From: Tillandsia leiboldiana | Lineage: Eukaryota; Streptophyta; Magnoliopsida; Poales; Bromeliaceae | Assembly: GCA_029204045.2 (NCBI GenBank) | Contig: CM055075.1 | Location: 22,564,491 to 22,628,490, forward strand | Reading direction: 5' to 3' | DNA: 64,000 nucleotides | Shown: one piece after another, positions 23,031 to 33,964 of the stretch | Layout: each line of letters begins with the position of its first letter | Numbering within the stretch: the first letter of the stretch is position 1 | Notes under the pieces: model-generated | Told to the model about the DNA's origin: nothing | What the model saw: only the letters and a program-made list of their open reading frames with translations | Databases searched by the model: none | Program-made: the position numbers and the translations under genes

Positions 23031-23736
23031 TTAGTTAATTCAGATTCGACAAAAATTCGGTACGATTATAATACGAATAAAATTTGTATCATAATTTTTA
23101 GATTCATTAAAAAATTTGATTTAAAAAACTTGTTCGTCAATTATTCGGATACACGATTTATACATTCACAAATTAAAAATTTGGAATAAAAAAATCAACT
23201 ATTAAATTTAATTTTTTTTCCTAAATTTATAATAGTAGTATAAATAATTATAATTTGTATAAATATAAAAATAAATAGATACAAAATAAAATAAATTAAT
23301 TTTTAAAAAATTAATAGCAAACTATATTATATATCACAATATATAAACAAACAAGTGAGCACACGCAGACCGGAAGGTTCCGATCCGATAGCGAGCGCAT
23401 GCGGCTCTCGGGAACAGATCCAGTGGAGACGGGGGGCGGTGGGAGGAGGCGGGCCTGAGAAGATGGGGAGGGGCGGGGTGGGGTAGGGAGAGAAGTTGTG
23501 AGCCTTTTTTTTTTATTATTATTATTTTATTTTTTTAGGTTCAGAAGGGTTCATACATATTAAAAAAAATTGGTGGTACTTTTTTTGCCCAAAAATTCAA
23601 AACTTGCAAATTATTCATAAATAATTTTTTGGATTAAAAATTTATAAATTATTTTAACTTTTTTTAAAAAAAAAATATAGATAATCCGTTTAATTCAAAT
23701 TTTTAATAATTTATGAATAATTAAAGAATTAACTAA
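23031..23736. mobile_element. Unclassified AT-rich repeat with GC core, copy 1
   Basis: Left end TTAGTTAATTCAGATTCG, right end GAATTAACTAA, so the ends are short inverted repeats. The interior is rich in AAATTCGG-like words and has a GC-rich core (23365-23490). A longer diverged copy is at 27890-28990. A non-autonomous DNA transposon is the likeliest class; no clear target duplication was found. Confidence 0.55.
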
Positions 23737-23867
23737 CAATGATACAATGGGCTTGGCGGATAAGCTACAATATAGCCACCCCATTAGTATGTCTCGCAGG
23801 TAGTAAAAGGTGAACTGACTAAGTTTTCAGAGATCCAGTAAATAGAAAAAATAGCAAAGAAGAAGAC

Positions 23868-23930
23868 TTAATCTTCAGTATAAAAAGTACTCTAACCACC
23901 ATGTATATCTCTCACTATATATATATATAT
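23868..23930. repeat. 58-bp direct repeat, copy 1
   Basis: The segment starting TTAATCTTCAGTATAAAAAG occurs here and, without visible change, at 24858-24915. The Tourist-like element 23936-24833 sits between the two. Confidence 0.8.
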
Positions 23931-23935
23931 ACTTA

Positions 23936-24833
23936 AGGTCATGTTTGGTTCGGGAATAAATTTAAGAGTTATAAATTTTTTTATAACTGTGATAGCTTGT
24001 TATTCCGGAATAATGAAGTATAAAAGTTAAATTGCGTTTAATTGAAAAGTTAGTATTCTCTGGAATAGTTAAAATTGTGTTTGGTTAAAATTATGGAATA
24101 GTAGAGAATAGTGGAAAAAAAAGATAGAATTTTTATAAAAATACTAACTTTATCTTTAGCTTTTTTTATAGAAAAATTAATTTAATTATTATATTAAATT
24201 TGAAGCAATTTAATTATAAATAATAAATTATATCTTACGTTAAAAAAAATAATATTTTTTATTTTATATTATATTTTAAGAATATAAATAATAAATTATA
24301 TTTTATATTATATTTTTTATATTTTATATTATAATTTATATTTTATATTATAATTTATAATTTATATTATAATTTATAATTTATATTTTATATTATAATT
24401 TATATTATAATTTATATTTTATATTATAATTTATATTTTATATTATAATTTATATTTTATATTATAATTTATAATTTATATTATAATGTATATTTTATAT
24501 TATAATTTATATTATAATTTATATTATAATTCATATTTATATTATAATTTATATTTTATATTATAATTTATATTTTATATTTTATATTTTATATTTTATT
24601 TTATATTATAATTTAATTATAAATAATAAATTATAATTCTGCTCCTTCACTGCCCTCAGAGATAAAACCTTATTTCTTGGGGGGAGAGGAATAAGGCTTA
24701 ACGGGTTATCCCAGGATAACCCGTTAAGCCAGGGATAAAAAAAAAAAATTATTCCATGCCATTTTTCAGCACTGTTTGGCAGGAATTGGGGGATAAAAAA
24801 AATTATTCCCCCTTTATTCCCGAACCAAACATC
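23936..24833. mobile_element. Tourist-like (PIF/Harbinger) non-autonomous element
   Basis: An 898-bp element. Inverted ends share ATGTTTGGTTCGGGAATAAA exactly (left 23941-23960, right complement 24812-24831). The trinucleotide TTA flanks both sides (23933-23935, 24834-24836), as expected for PIF/Harbinger insertions. The centre is an expanded AT repeat. No transposase. Confidence 0.75.
24290..24615. repeat. AT-rich simple repeat (TATAATTTATATTT)n
   Basis: About 320 bp of nearly pure A/T made of TATAATTTATATTTTATAT units, inside the Tourist-like element. Confidence 0.9.
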
Positions 24834-24857
24834 TTAGAGAAAAAGATGAGGTGGCCA

Positions 24858-24915
24858 TTAATCTTCAGTATAAAAAGTACTCTAACCACCATGTATATCT
24901 CTCACTATATATATA
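24858..24915. repeat. 58-bp direct repeat, copy 2
   Basis: Matches 23868-23930. It is preceded by AGAGAAAAAGATGAGGTGGC, and a near copy of that block (AGAGAAAAAGGTGAGGTGGC) recurs at 25100-25119 after the MITE, so a segment of roughly 100 bp was tandemly duplicated before the two DNA elements came in. Confidence 0.8.
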
Positions 24916-24924
24916 TTAGAGAAA

Positions 24925-25096
24925 GGGAAATGCTATGTGTACACCCCTTTCGGGGTGTACATCATACACCCCACCCATCCAAGGGTGGGGGTGTGATGAT
25001 GGGTCACTTGATGTGACCCGTAAAAAATATCGCCACCATTAAAATGGTGGAGGTGTATGATGTACACCCCTTCGGGGTGTACATGTAGCATTGCTC
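24925..25096. mobile_element. Hairpin MITE with 9-bp target duplication, copy 2
   Basis: A 172-bp element flanked by a perfect 9-bp duplication TTAGAGAAA (24916-24924 and 25097-25105). Ends are GGGAAATGCTATGTGTACAC and GTACATGTAGCATTGCTC. A 9-bp duplication is the Mutator (MULE) signature, so this is probably a MULE-derived MITE. Confidence 0.9.
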
Positions 25097-25105
25097 TTAG
25101 AGAAA

Positions 25106-25635
25106 AAGGTGAGGTGGCCATTAAAGCTATCCTTAAACGGAGCAATACTAGTTCATTATCTGGTCTCCAACAGTTAGCCGAGATGATAAATAAGATACTT
25201 ATCGGGTAAGCAAAAATCATTATAGGGAAGAAGATAAATAAAAATAAAAGTATTGTAGGTGAACCCAGACCGGTTAACAAAGACCGCGCGCGGCCCAACT
25301 TGGCTCATGCCGTGCTTATGTGCATGTGAATAGTGGTGCACGCTATTCACCTAATCACATAGGCAAGTGACTAAGAGATAATGAATACATAAGGAGCTAT
25401 CACTTCTCTTTTGTATTCATTTAGAACTTAAACTTGAAGAATAGTAACTGGAGCACTTAACAATTCCAAATAGAACGCCCATTAGCGATTGGGTCACTCA
25501 AGAGGCCATATACCCCAAATTAAAATTTTAAATCACAAAATAAACAGTAAACTCTGACATATCTCACTCTTGCAATTCATATGTCGCTAACTAAATTTGG
25601 ATGCTTAATTTCCCTACAGAAACTGCATTCAACGG

Positions 25636-25682
<47 letters not shown>

Positions 25683-26165
25683 CTATCATGTGAGAAGCTG
25701 TAACATGCATTGCATGTGTCGACATTAATTTCAAGGAGAAGAATGATATGCTACAAATTAATTAAGATACCTAAATTAGTCGTGAAATTATATGAAATAA
25801 TCGTTATATTTAAAAAGTTTAAGCCAGTAGAGAATGATATTTTTATATTTTTTATATTTAACACTTTTTATTACATCTGTATTTAAGATTTTTTAATAGA
25901 CCCGTAAACTTCAATTAAATGGGAGAAAATTAATTATGTTAGGAGTTTGACATGACTCGAACTCAGAATCTTCTATTCTGATTCTATGTGAAATCATATG
26001 AAACAACAGCTATAGTCTAAAAGTTTAATCATATAATTTCACATAGTATTAGAGTAGGAAATTCTTAGTTTAAGAAGTTCGGTCAACTTCTAACGTTATT
26101 TAATTTTCTCTTATTTTGAATTTATTAAAATATCTTTATTGAGATCAGATTTTTCTACTACAGGA
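25106..26165. other. Intergenic region, no gene seen
   Basis: AT-rich non-coding DNA with a (TA)n run at 25637-25681. The part 25250-25560 has the look of a decayed LTR but no ends could be set. Confidence 0.5.
25637..25681. repeat. (TA)n microsatellite
   Basis: About 22 uninterrupted TA units. Confidence 0.95.
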
Positions 26166-27420
26166 GGGAGTGACATGCGGCGTCAACCATCGCTCGAAAG
26201 ATATCAGCCGACGGAAGAATGAGTCAACAAAGAGGAATCCACGTATTGTTTAAGATCAGCCTTAGCCGCATGATAAACGATATCTGACATACGCCATCGG
26301 CTGAAGGCAACTGTCAATAAAAGAAGCAGCCGATGAGAAAATAGTCGCCTCATTCAGGTTTGGCCAAAGAATGGCATCATACCTCCTTGGCCAAGCGACT
26401 ATGAGGTGGAGCCAAGGTCAATTCTTGGTTGACCAAGCCGCAAAAAGAAAGACTTTGAAAGAAAAGAAAGCGAGATTTGAGCGCGAACCTCGTAAAATCT
26501 CCCGGAACGGTAAGCAGCGCCCAGTATTGGAAAGCGCCGAAGATCACACTTCGGCGCAACAATTAGAGGATGAATCTAGACGGAAAATGACTACTATTCT
26601 ACTAAGGAGAATCAATTCAAAAAGAAATAGTTAAAGATTTCCTAATAATCCTCCCCAAATCGCGCCGATCATTCAAATCGACGATTATACATATGATTCG
26701 GGAATGCATAAATACCCGAACCATCGAAAAAGAAGGAGTCCTGCAACCTCCTAAGCCAGGACCACCCCCCTACTTTTTCATATTTTTCAATATCTACATT
26801 TACCGATTTTCTAGATTAAATTTACTGCTTTCCTAGAAGTAGATTAATTATAATTTGTGTTGAATAATTCTTTTCAAAAATGTTCTTTTAGTCAAATAAT
26901 ATTTAAATGATTTCAATCCAAAATACTATCATGCAAATTACTATTATACTGTTAATAATAAAATAGTAGAGGTTAAATGAAGCATGTGAATGTCGAGGCG
27001 TGTGGAAGCACTATCCTAGAAGCAAGATTGCCCCTTCGAGGCTCCGACAATCATTCCTAGCGATACAACGACCACTGTCCATCCTGTCGGCACGACTCCG
27101 GAATAGCGCGTAGCGAACCCAACGACTTCGACTTTCAGAAATCCAGCAAAAGTAAAGCTTGAAGTAAAAGAGAAATAGAAGATAGTAAATCTCAGTAGAG
27201 TAGTGTACTGTAAATCAGAGTGTAAGAGTGTAATGTACTGTCCTGTACTTAACCAACTTCTCTTGCTCTACATATATAGAGCCCAAGAGAAAGCCTTCTC
27301 CAAACTAGCTGTGGACAAAGTCCAACGATTAGCTCCTTGGGCAGCTCACCAGGCACTTCCCAAGCCAAGGCTCTTGGGAAGTCCAAGAAGCCCCTTCCCA
27401 AAGTAAGTTAAGTTAAGCAA
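26166..27420 (+). repeat. Possible decayed LTR-type sequence
   Basis: A GC-balanced island in AT-rich DNA. It has two promoter-like segments, GCATAAATACCCG near 26708 and CTACATATATAGAGC near 27268, each followed by a run resembling an RNA leader. An 87-codon ORF at 26371-26634 is Lys/Arg-rich and has no domain I know. No primer site, polypurine tract or paired LTR was found, so class and borders are uncertain. Confidence 0.35.
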
Positions 27421-27889
27421 AAAGAAAAGAGCAAAATAAAAAATAATCGGGTCAAGATCATGCGCGCCGCCGCTCTGACTCGGCTCATGCTCGTGCGCGC
27501 GTGTGTTTAGGAAAAGTCTCTACTCTCACTTTCTCCTAACAAACACATGCAACAATGAAGGAGTATATAAATACTTTCTACATGTGATGAGTTTTCCGAT
27601 GTGAGACTAAACTTCACATATAGAGGGCAAAGGCTTTGGGCTCCCAGAAAAAGTCCATAAATATTGGGCCGCCCAGAAAGCCCATAGCACAAAAAACAAG
27701 TTTGAAATCACATTAAAACCCAAGTGAAATTCAACAATTTGGCTGCCTGTTACTCTTGTAACCCCACTTTAATCAATATAATTTCTTAATCGACTCTTAG
27801 CCATGTCAATTTATTGTCTTTGTTCTCTGATTCGGCTACTCTAGGCCGAACTCAGCCTCTCTCCACCTCCATATCCCGATTCGGCTAAT
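27421..27889. other. Intergenic region, no gene seen
   Basis: Non-coding. It includes GATGTGAGACTAAACTTCAC near 27600, a phrase common in decayed plant LTRs, and a TATAAATAC at 27564-27572. Confidence 0.4.
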
Positions 27890-28990
27890 TAAAACCCAAT
27901 TCGGATTCGGCAAAAATTCGGTACGGATATAATTCGAATAAAATTCGTATCATAAATATTAAATTCGTTAAAAAATTCGGCTAAAAAACGGATTTGTTAA
28001 TTATTCGGATACGCGATTTATACGAAAATTATACATTCATCAATTAAAAATTCGGAATAAAAAATTCGGTTATTAAATTAAATATTTTTTCAAAATTTAT
28101 ACTATTAACATAAATAATTATAATTTTTAAAATTAATTTAATCAGCCTACTATATAAATAAAAAAAAAATACTCATTTAAATAAATAAATAAAAAAAATA
28201 ATGAAAACATAATGCTAAAACACTAACAGAAAATTAAAAAAAAATCACAAATAATAAAAAAATTAGAAAAAAAAAATGTATAGATAAAAAAAAAAAGATT
28301 AATCAAAAACAAATATTAACTTCACTCACAAGTTATCAAAAATTTATGATTTAATACACAAATTTACAAAATCACAACCCACGTACTAGTGGTGGCAAAG
28401 AAGATGACGAGCGGCACGCGGCCCGGAGGGTTCCGATGGAGAGTTGCGGGCGCCTTGGGAGGGGTTTCGATGGCGAGCAGCGAGCAGCGAGCAGCCTGGG
28501 AAGGTTCCGATGGCGAGCGGCCGACATCCTGGGAGGGGTTCCGATGGCGAGCGGCGAGCGGCTAGCGGTTCGATCCGATGGCGAGCGGCGAGCGCACGCG
28601 ACACAGGAGTTCCGACTTCCGATCATGCGGGACGAGCGGGGAGCGCACGCAGCACAGGGGTTCCGACTTCCGATCATGCGGGGCCTGGTGGGCGGGGTGG
28701 GAGGAGGCGGGGTCGGAGGAGGCGTGTGTGAGAGGGCGTGAGAACAGAGAAGGGAGGGTAGGGGTGCTGTGAGCTGAGGGTTTTTTTTTTTTTTTCTTAT
28801 CTTTTTCTTTGAAAGAGGTAAGCCGAATTTTTCTTTTGAACAATTCGGATTCGCGAATAATTCGCGAATAATGGTGTTGGCTAAAAAAATTACGAATTTT
28901 TCGAATCTTTGGAAAAATTAGGAAAGACCCGTTTAATTTGGATTCTCAAAATTTCGTCAATAATTCGCGAATTATTCGCGAATTAACTAA
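27890..28990. mobile_element. Unclassified AT-rich repeat with GC core, copy 2
   Basis: A longer relative of 23031-23736. Both share a GATTCGGCAAAAATTCGGTAC-like start, a run ending TAAAAAATTCGG, and the terminal GAATTAACTAAC. Here the GC core (28405-28765) is expanded by tandem GGTTCCGATGGCGAGCGG units and a duplicated GTTCCGACTTCCGATCATGC segment (28609 and 28659). ORFs on both strands through the core (28371-28843) overlap and reflect the repeats. Confidence 0.55.
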
Positions 28991-29427
28991 CTATGATTCA
29001 AGTCGGACGGTCGCGAGAGTTAAAATGAAAAAAATTCGGCCGAGCGGATCCCTGCTCGGTCCGATCGCTTGATCTATTGGCATGCGGCGCATCACATCTC
29101 AAAGGATCAAACGAACATCCGAGGCCGATGGGCAAGTGACATTTTTAATCCCAACCGTCTCAAACTCAAACTATTAAATATAAAATAATATGAACAAAAT
29201 TCTCTAATAACTTAAATTTTTAAAGAATAATAATTATTTCATATAATTTTTATAGCTTAAATTGATAATAATAGCTAGTACACAAAGAAGAATACAAATG
29301 TAAAAGCTAAATTCGGCATCAATGTTCAGCTTATTGTATAAAAGCCCTAGCTTTTTCTACATTACTTGCTAGACCATATTCCCCTACTACCGAAAAAAAA
29401 GAAGAAAAGGTAGCAAGCCAGTACTGT
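28991..29427. other. Intergenic region downstream of the COL gene
   Basis: Non-coding, AT-rich. I see no gene; it contains the probable end of the COL transcript on the minus strand. Confidence 0.5.
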
Positions 29428-29428
29428 C

Positions 29429-29438
29429 TTTATTTATT
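29429..29438 (-). terminator. Candidate poly(A) signals of the COL gene
   Basis: Two overlapping minus-strand AATAAA hexamers lie about 205-215 nt past the stop codon, a plausible distance for a plant 3' UTR. No transcript data support it. Confidence 0.4.
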
Positions 29439-29642
29439 ACATTCATGTCGGCGAGTGATGAGCAGAAATGTTAAAAAAAGAAAAGAAACAAATTTATTTG
29501 GTTTACCTATGCTAGTCCTAGAATTATCCTTCTAATTCACAAGACGAAGAAAAAAAAGGAAAAAAAGAGTTATTTACTGTGAGAATTGAAGACGCACGCA
29601 TGCATGTATAAGCATATGCGTGAGTCCGTTCGATCGAGCTCG

Positions 29643-31211
29643 TCAAAAACGAATTGGACCCCGCGGGATCGTCGGCACCGCAGTGACTGCGGCCACCATG
29701 GCAGGAAAAGCTGCACGCCTGACGAAGCGACCCTTCATCCGCGGCCGCTTCTCCGCGTTCAGCTTGCGCACCTCGTACCGTATCTTCTTCGCGAACAGCC
29801 GCGTCCGGCGCTTCTCTCGGTACCTCGTCACCCTCGCCTCCCTCCCTCCGTTGACTATGGCTGCTACTGCAGCTGCTGGATCTCGGTGCTGCGCTGCCCC
29901 TTTTCCTTCTCCTCCCCACATCCCCTACAATCACCAAAAATAATAAGGATATATTTATACAAAGACAATAAGCATGTAATAATTGTGCTGTTCTCGATTT
30001 ATTGGTCTATTGCTCCCTTCCATATAGAAATCGAAATTATATGGAAAGCGTCCTGACTTGTCTAATTGCTCCTTCATTAATTACTAGTTCTCTAATTTAA
30101 TTTAAAGCAGCGTGGACGTTAAATTAGACAGTCATCTTGGGAGAAAGCTTCTAATATATATAGGAATTTTCTCTTTTTAATAAACATAAATAATAATTAT
30201 TTTTGCTGGTCCCAAGATTACTGCGAATTCGGGCCAGCAGTCGTCGGTGTCGAGCTGCGGCCGCTCACCACCAGTCCATGGCGAGCAACCCTTGCAAGAC
30301 CACTCCGCCATAACGGCTTCGTAATCCAACATCAGTATCATCTTCCTCTTTGCCACCACCGTCACCTCTCCCTCACACCCAGACGATCCCATCTCCGCCT
30401 TCACTGTCTCCTCCTCTGCGCTGCTGTCGAACTTAGCATCCATCGTCTCCCTGCAAATCTCAGTCTCCATCCCCATCTCCCTGGCGGCCGCTGCAGCATC
30501 TGCATCGGCCTCCTCCTTCACCTCCGAGTCCATCAGCCCTAGCTCGTGCAACGAGAACGAGTCGTCCTCGAGGCCGCCACCGAGGAGGCTCTCCATGTCC
30601 GCTGCAAATTCTGCCACATCTAAATCCGAAACTTCACGGAACCCTGGGAGACCGTCCGAGGAGGCCGCCGCTGCTGACGATGAGGATTCGAACATGTCGA
30701 TCGGTTGTGCCGCTGGCTTCACATCCTCGAGAGGCAGCGGTGGCGGTGGCGGGGAGCAGAATTCTGCCAGCAGGGGGTCAAAAATTGGCACCTGATACAG
30801 CAGCTGCTCCTCCGCCTCCTCGTCCTTCTCCTCGGCCTCGAGATCCGGCACAACTGTCGTCTCCTCTTTTATGACTGACAACGGCTTACCGCGCGGTGTT
30901 CGTGCCTTCCGCTTGAATCCGTGGAGCCATGTTGGCGGCTCATCGGCATCGAGAGCGGTGCAAGTGGGATGCGGTTTAGCAGTAGCCAAGGAGGAGGAGG
31001 AGGCCATCTTGAGGCGGAGGCGGTGGTGGCGGCTGGCAAGGGGATTTGCGGAGTGGACGGACGCGTCGCACGACTGGCACAGAAAGGCGTCATCTGCAGC
31101 ACAGAACCATCGTGCCCGCCGCCGCAGGCAGCCGTCACATGCGCGGGCAGTCTTCGCTCCGACCGAGCTCGCCGCGGCCGTCGCAGCGCGCTGCTTTTCC
31201 GAGCTATTCAT
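29643..31211 (-). CDS. COL16-like: CONSTANS-LIKE zinc finger protein (single B-box + CCT), two exons
   Basis: A nuclear transcription regulator of the CONSTANS-LIKE family; members act in light, photoperiod, flowering and chlorophyll control. Exon 1 is 30222-31211 (330 codons) and exon 2 is 29643-29924 (93 codons plus TGA), separated by a 297-bp GT-AG intron in phase 0, giving 423 residues. One B-box spans residues 25-62, with C25, C28, C37, D40, C45, C48, H53 and H62 matching the metal-ligand pattern; there is no second B-box. Then come a basic patch (99-109), an acidic run (123-135), the conserved LYQVPIFDP (138-146) and LDYEAV...DDCWPEF (295-329) blocks of the one-B-box group (COL6/7/8/16), and a full CCT domain at about 358-400 (REARVTRYREKRRTRLF onward). 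The intron just before CCT is the family's usual position. The 23-residue tail after CCT looks unusual. Orthology to COL16 itself is inference. Confidence 0.93.
29925..30221 (-). other. Intron of the COL gene
   Basis: Minus strand starts GTAATCTTGGG and ends TTGTAG; 297 bp, AT-rich against GC-rich exons. If retained, translation adds 14 codons to exon 1 and stops at 30177, giving a 344-residue product without CCT. Confidence 0.85.
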
Positions 31212-31602
31212 AATTATCTCACAATTTTAATTTTTACAAACCGCCGGAAAGAAAGAAAACAGTAGAGGGGCAGAGCGTAAATATGCTGTTTATATGTAAC
31301 AAATTTAAGTACAGTGAAGCGATAATAGGGGGAGGCTGGGGACTGGGGACTGGGGGCTGGGGGCCCACGATGCGCTTTTGTTGACGTGGCGATGCGGGGG
31401 AATGGGAGTGGGGCCCGCGGGAGTGGTTATCTCGAAGCTAATTGGTTGGAAGGAAATGGGTATCCTCTGGGCTGGAATCCTATTGGTGGAGGGGTCGTGA
31501 GGTGGAGATTTCAGGTGATGCCCATAGAATTGGTAGGGGACAAGGGGAAGGGAACTTTCATGAGAGGGAATGCGCTTCTGTGGGCCTGCTTGGAATTTTT
31601 TT
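31212..31602 (-). promoter_or_regulatory. COL gene promoter-proximal region
   Basis: On the minus strand a TATATAAAC-like TATA element lies at about 31291-31299, 80-90 bp above the ATG. A CCACGTCA motif (ACGT core, bZIP type) lies at about 31381-31388. Between them is a small tandem GGGGACT/GGGGGCT repeat (31329-31363). ORFs at 31386-31672 on the plus strand are not supported by any domain. Confidence 0.45.
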
Positions 31603-31611
31603 AAATATTAA

Positions 31612-31961
31612 GAAAAAAAAAATACTTTTTTTACACCCATATAAAAGTATATTTTATTTATTTAATAAATAAATAAATTTGACTAATTAATTTAAAATAA
31701 TTAATAAATAAAATTATATTCTTGGATGGATGAATGTATATCATATATTTCATTTGAAATTTATAAATAGTATTATTTTTTTAAAAAGGTACTATTTGTA
31801 TATTTTAAATGAGATGTACATTTTATTATGTATTTATTTTAAAATAAAATAAATTTTATTAATTATTTTAATATAATTAATTAAAATATATTTATTTTTA
31901 AATAAATAAAATATATATTATATATTTTATTTTAATTTAAAGTGTATGAATAGTATTGCTC
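31612..31961. mobile_element. AT-rich MULE-type MITE, possibly two nested copies
   Basis: The right end reads AGTATTGCTC, like the MITEs at 24925 and 33965. The flanks are AAATATTAA (31603-31611) and AAATATTTA (31962-31970), matching at eight of nine bases. An internal AATAGTATT/GGTACTATTTGTAT junction near 31770-31790 suggests two elements side by side. It lies 400-750 bp upstream of the COL start codon. Confidence 0.45.
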
Positions 31962-31995
31962 AAATATTTATTCTCACTTATTTCACTTTTTATTA

Positions 31996-32466
31996 GGTAT
32001 CATTTGGTAACAGAATAATCAAAACTAGCTATTCTGGGGATAGGTATAAAGTACGGAATAAGAGCAAAAAAACGTTTGGTTCGGTTCCAGGGATAAGAGA
32101 TTTTGTGTTTGGTATGAGAATGAGGAATAAGAAGAATAAAGAGGTTGTGATGATGAGAGTGTATTGGAAAGGAAAAGAGAGAGAGAGGAGAGAAAGGAAT
32201 TTGTGATGATGAGAGTGTATTGGGAAGGAAAAAAGAGAAAGGAGAAAGATGAATTTGTGATGATGAGAGTGTATTGGAAAGAGAGAAAGATGGGAGGAGT
32301 GATAGTTTAATAAAAAAAAAAAATTATAAAATAATAGATAAGAACTGTTGTTCCAGCTTATTCTGCTTGTACTAGAACTGCTGTACCGAATAATTTTTGA
32401 TGCGTTTGATAAAATAAGAGGGATAAACCTCTTATTTTCGATTCTAGCCCCGAAACAAACGGTGCC
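31996..32466. mobile_element. Tourist-like non-autonomous element with internal triplication
   Basis: The left end GGTATCATTTGG and the complement of the right end, GGCACCGTTTG, form imperfect inverted repeats, followed inward by AATAAT/AATAAGAG-type A-rich stretches. TTA precedes the left end; no matching TTA lies on the right. It contains the three-unit repeat at 32146-32290. Confidence 0.5.
32146..32290. repeat. Three tandem copies of a ~50-60 bp unit
   Basis: Each unit begins TTGTGATGATGAGAGTGTAT and runs into a GGAAAGG/AGAGAGA purine tail. Confidence 0.85.
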
Positions 32467-32640
32467 GGTCCCCACCCTTTACACATTGTACACGAGTCAT
32501 TTTCTCTCACTAGCTAAAATAGGTTGTACAGGAAATATTGGATAAAAATGCTAGGAGACCCCTCAACTATAGGACTTTTTAAAGTAGTCTCCTCCACTCC
32601 ACTATCATTTTAGGCAAAAAAATATACACAAATAAATTAA

Positions 32641-33025
32641 TGTGACATCCTAATAGTTCCACATCGATGAGAATAGAATTGTGATTGAATATATAAAAAA
32701 TAATGGATACTATTAATAATAACTGGCTTAAATATTTTGCACTAGTGATTTAGACCCAACGAGTTATTATTGTTAGTGGGCCGGATCATTACATTTAGTA
32801 TCAGAGCGAATCACCAGTCGAAAGTGTATGACGAGTTTCGGCTGAGTTTGACGAGTTTCGACTGAGCCTGAATTTAGATAATAGTGCTAGCAAGACAAGT
32901 CTTATATCTCCTGATAATATTAGATTGTGCATGTGATTGGACTGATAAGGACGTCATGTCTAAATTGTTTGGATCAGTGATTTAGGCCCAACAATTTATT
33001 ATTGTTAGTGGGTCGGATCGTTACA
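32641..33025 (+). mobile_element. Decayed TRIM retrotransposon
   Basis: A short LTR at 32641-32793 (TGTGACATCC to CATTACA) is followed at once by a primer site TAGTATCAGAGC (32796-32807, one mismatch to tRNA-Met). A truncated second LTR (about 32955-33025) repeats the TTTAGGCCCAACAATTTATT part and ends GTTACA. The flanks ATTAA and ATAAA differ at one base. No coding capacity, as normal for TRIMs; the front of its 3' LTR and its polypurine tract are missing. Confidence 0.75.
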
Positions 33026-33955
33026 ATAAAACTATCATTCATTTTGCCCTAACTAACTAATCTATAAAGATTTTGATTAATATTTTAATTCATTTGATAT
33101 AATCCATTTAATATCTCTTCTAATTCAAAATTTAGATTCATCATTTATTTACATGGACTTGACTAATATATTTACTATAATTCATGTGACCATAATTTAT
33201 TAAAATAAGTAATAAATCAAAATCTTATACCAGAAGAATCATCAAATGGCTAATCTAATAAATGAAAAGATTGAATAATAAAATTTAAATTCTAAAGTAT
33301 GAATAGGTTGATCAAATGGAATCATAATTTAGATAATTTTTATATATATAGTCCTAATTATATTAATAAAATTTTTTTATCTTTTGATTTTTGGGGATTC
33401 AGTGATTTTATCTAAATAAAATAAATTTTTTGTCAAATTAATTGGTAAAATTTAATAGTTTAGATTATTTTATACGGAGCAAGAGTTTTCATAGAAATAA
33501 CAATATTTGTGAATTTTTATAAATAAAATTTTATTTTATTTTTCAGCGAGTTACCATTAATAATGATAATTCTAAGATAAGCATAATTATAAAAAATCGC
33601 TATGTACTTTACCCCATGTCTCCAAACTTTTTTTTATCCTACACTTTAGTCTTGTGCCAAATAAATCTAAAAGTTTAATTTTTTTTTAAAACTTTTAACA
33701 AAAGTGTTAATGATGGTGATGTGATAAAAAAAAAAGTTGACATTAAAAATACTTGAATTCTCACATTTGATGAAAAAAATCACTTACATGAATACTTTGT
33801 TATTGTTTCTTTTATATTTTGGTACTTGAATGCGTGTTCGAAGGAGCTTAAATAAGTTAAAAAGTGTGCTATATCAGCATGCCACGGTTAAATTAAATGA
33901 AAATTCTTAATGGGAGGATTTATTTGAGACCAAACTAAATTGCAAGGTTGATGTT
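33026..33955. other. Intergenic region, no gene seen
   Basis: AT-rich, no ORF worth naming and no recognised repeat. Confidence 0.5.
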
Positions 33956-33964
33956 ATTTAAATA

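Noticed and set aside
26166..27420. Endogenous pararetrovirus (badnavirus-like) leader
   Set aside because: Considered because of the TATA elements and long leader-like DNA, but no tRNA-Met primer site, movement, coat or RT motifs are present.
28371..28843. Overlapping ORFs of about 100 codons on both strands
   Set aside because: They are produced by tandem GC-rich units in the core of a dispersed repeat.
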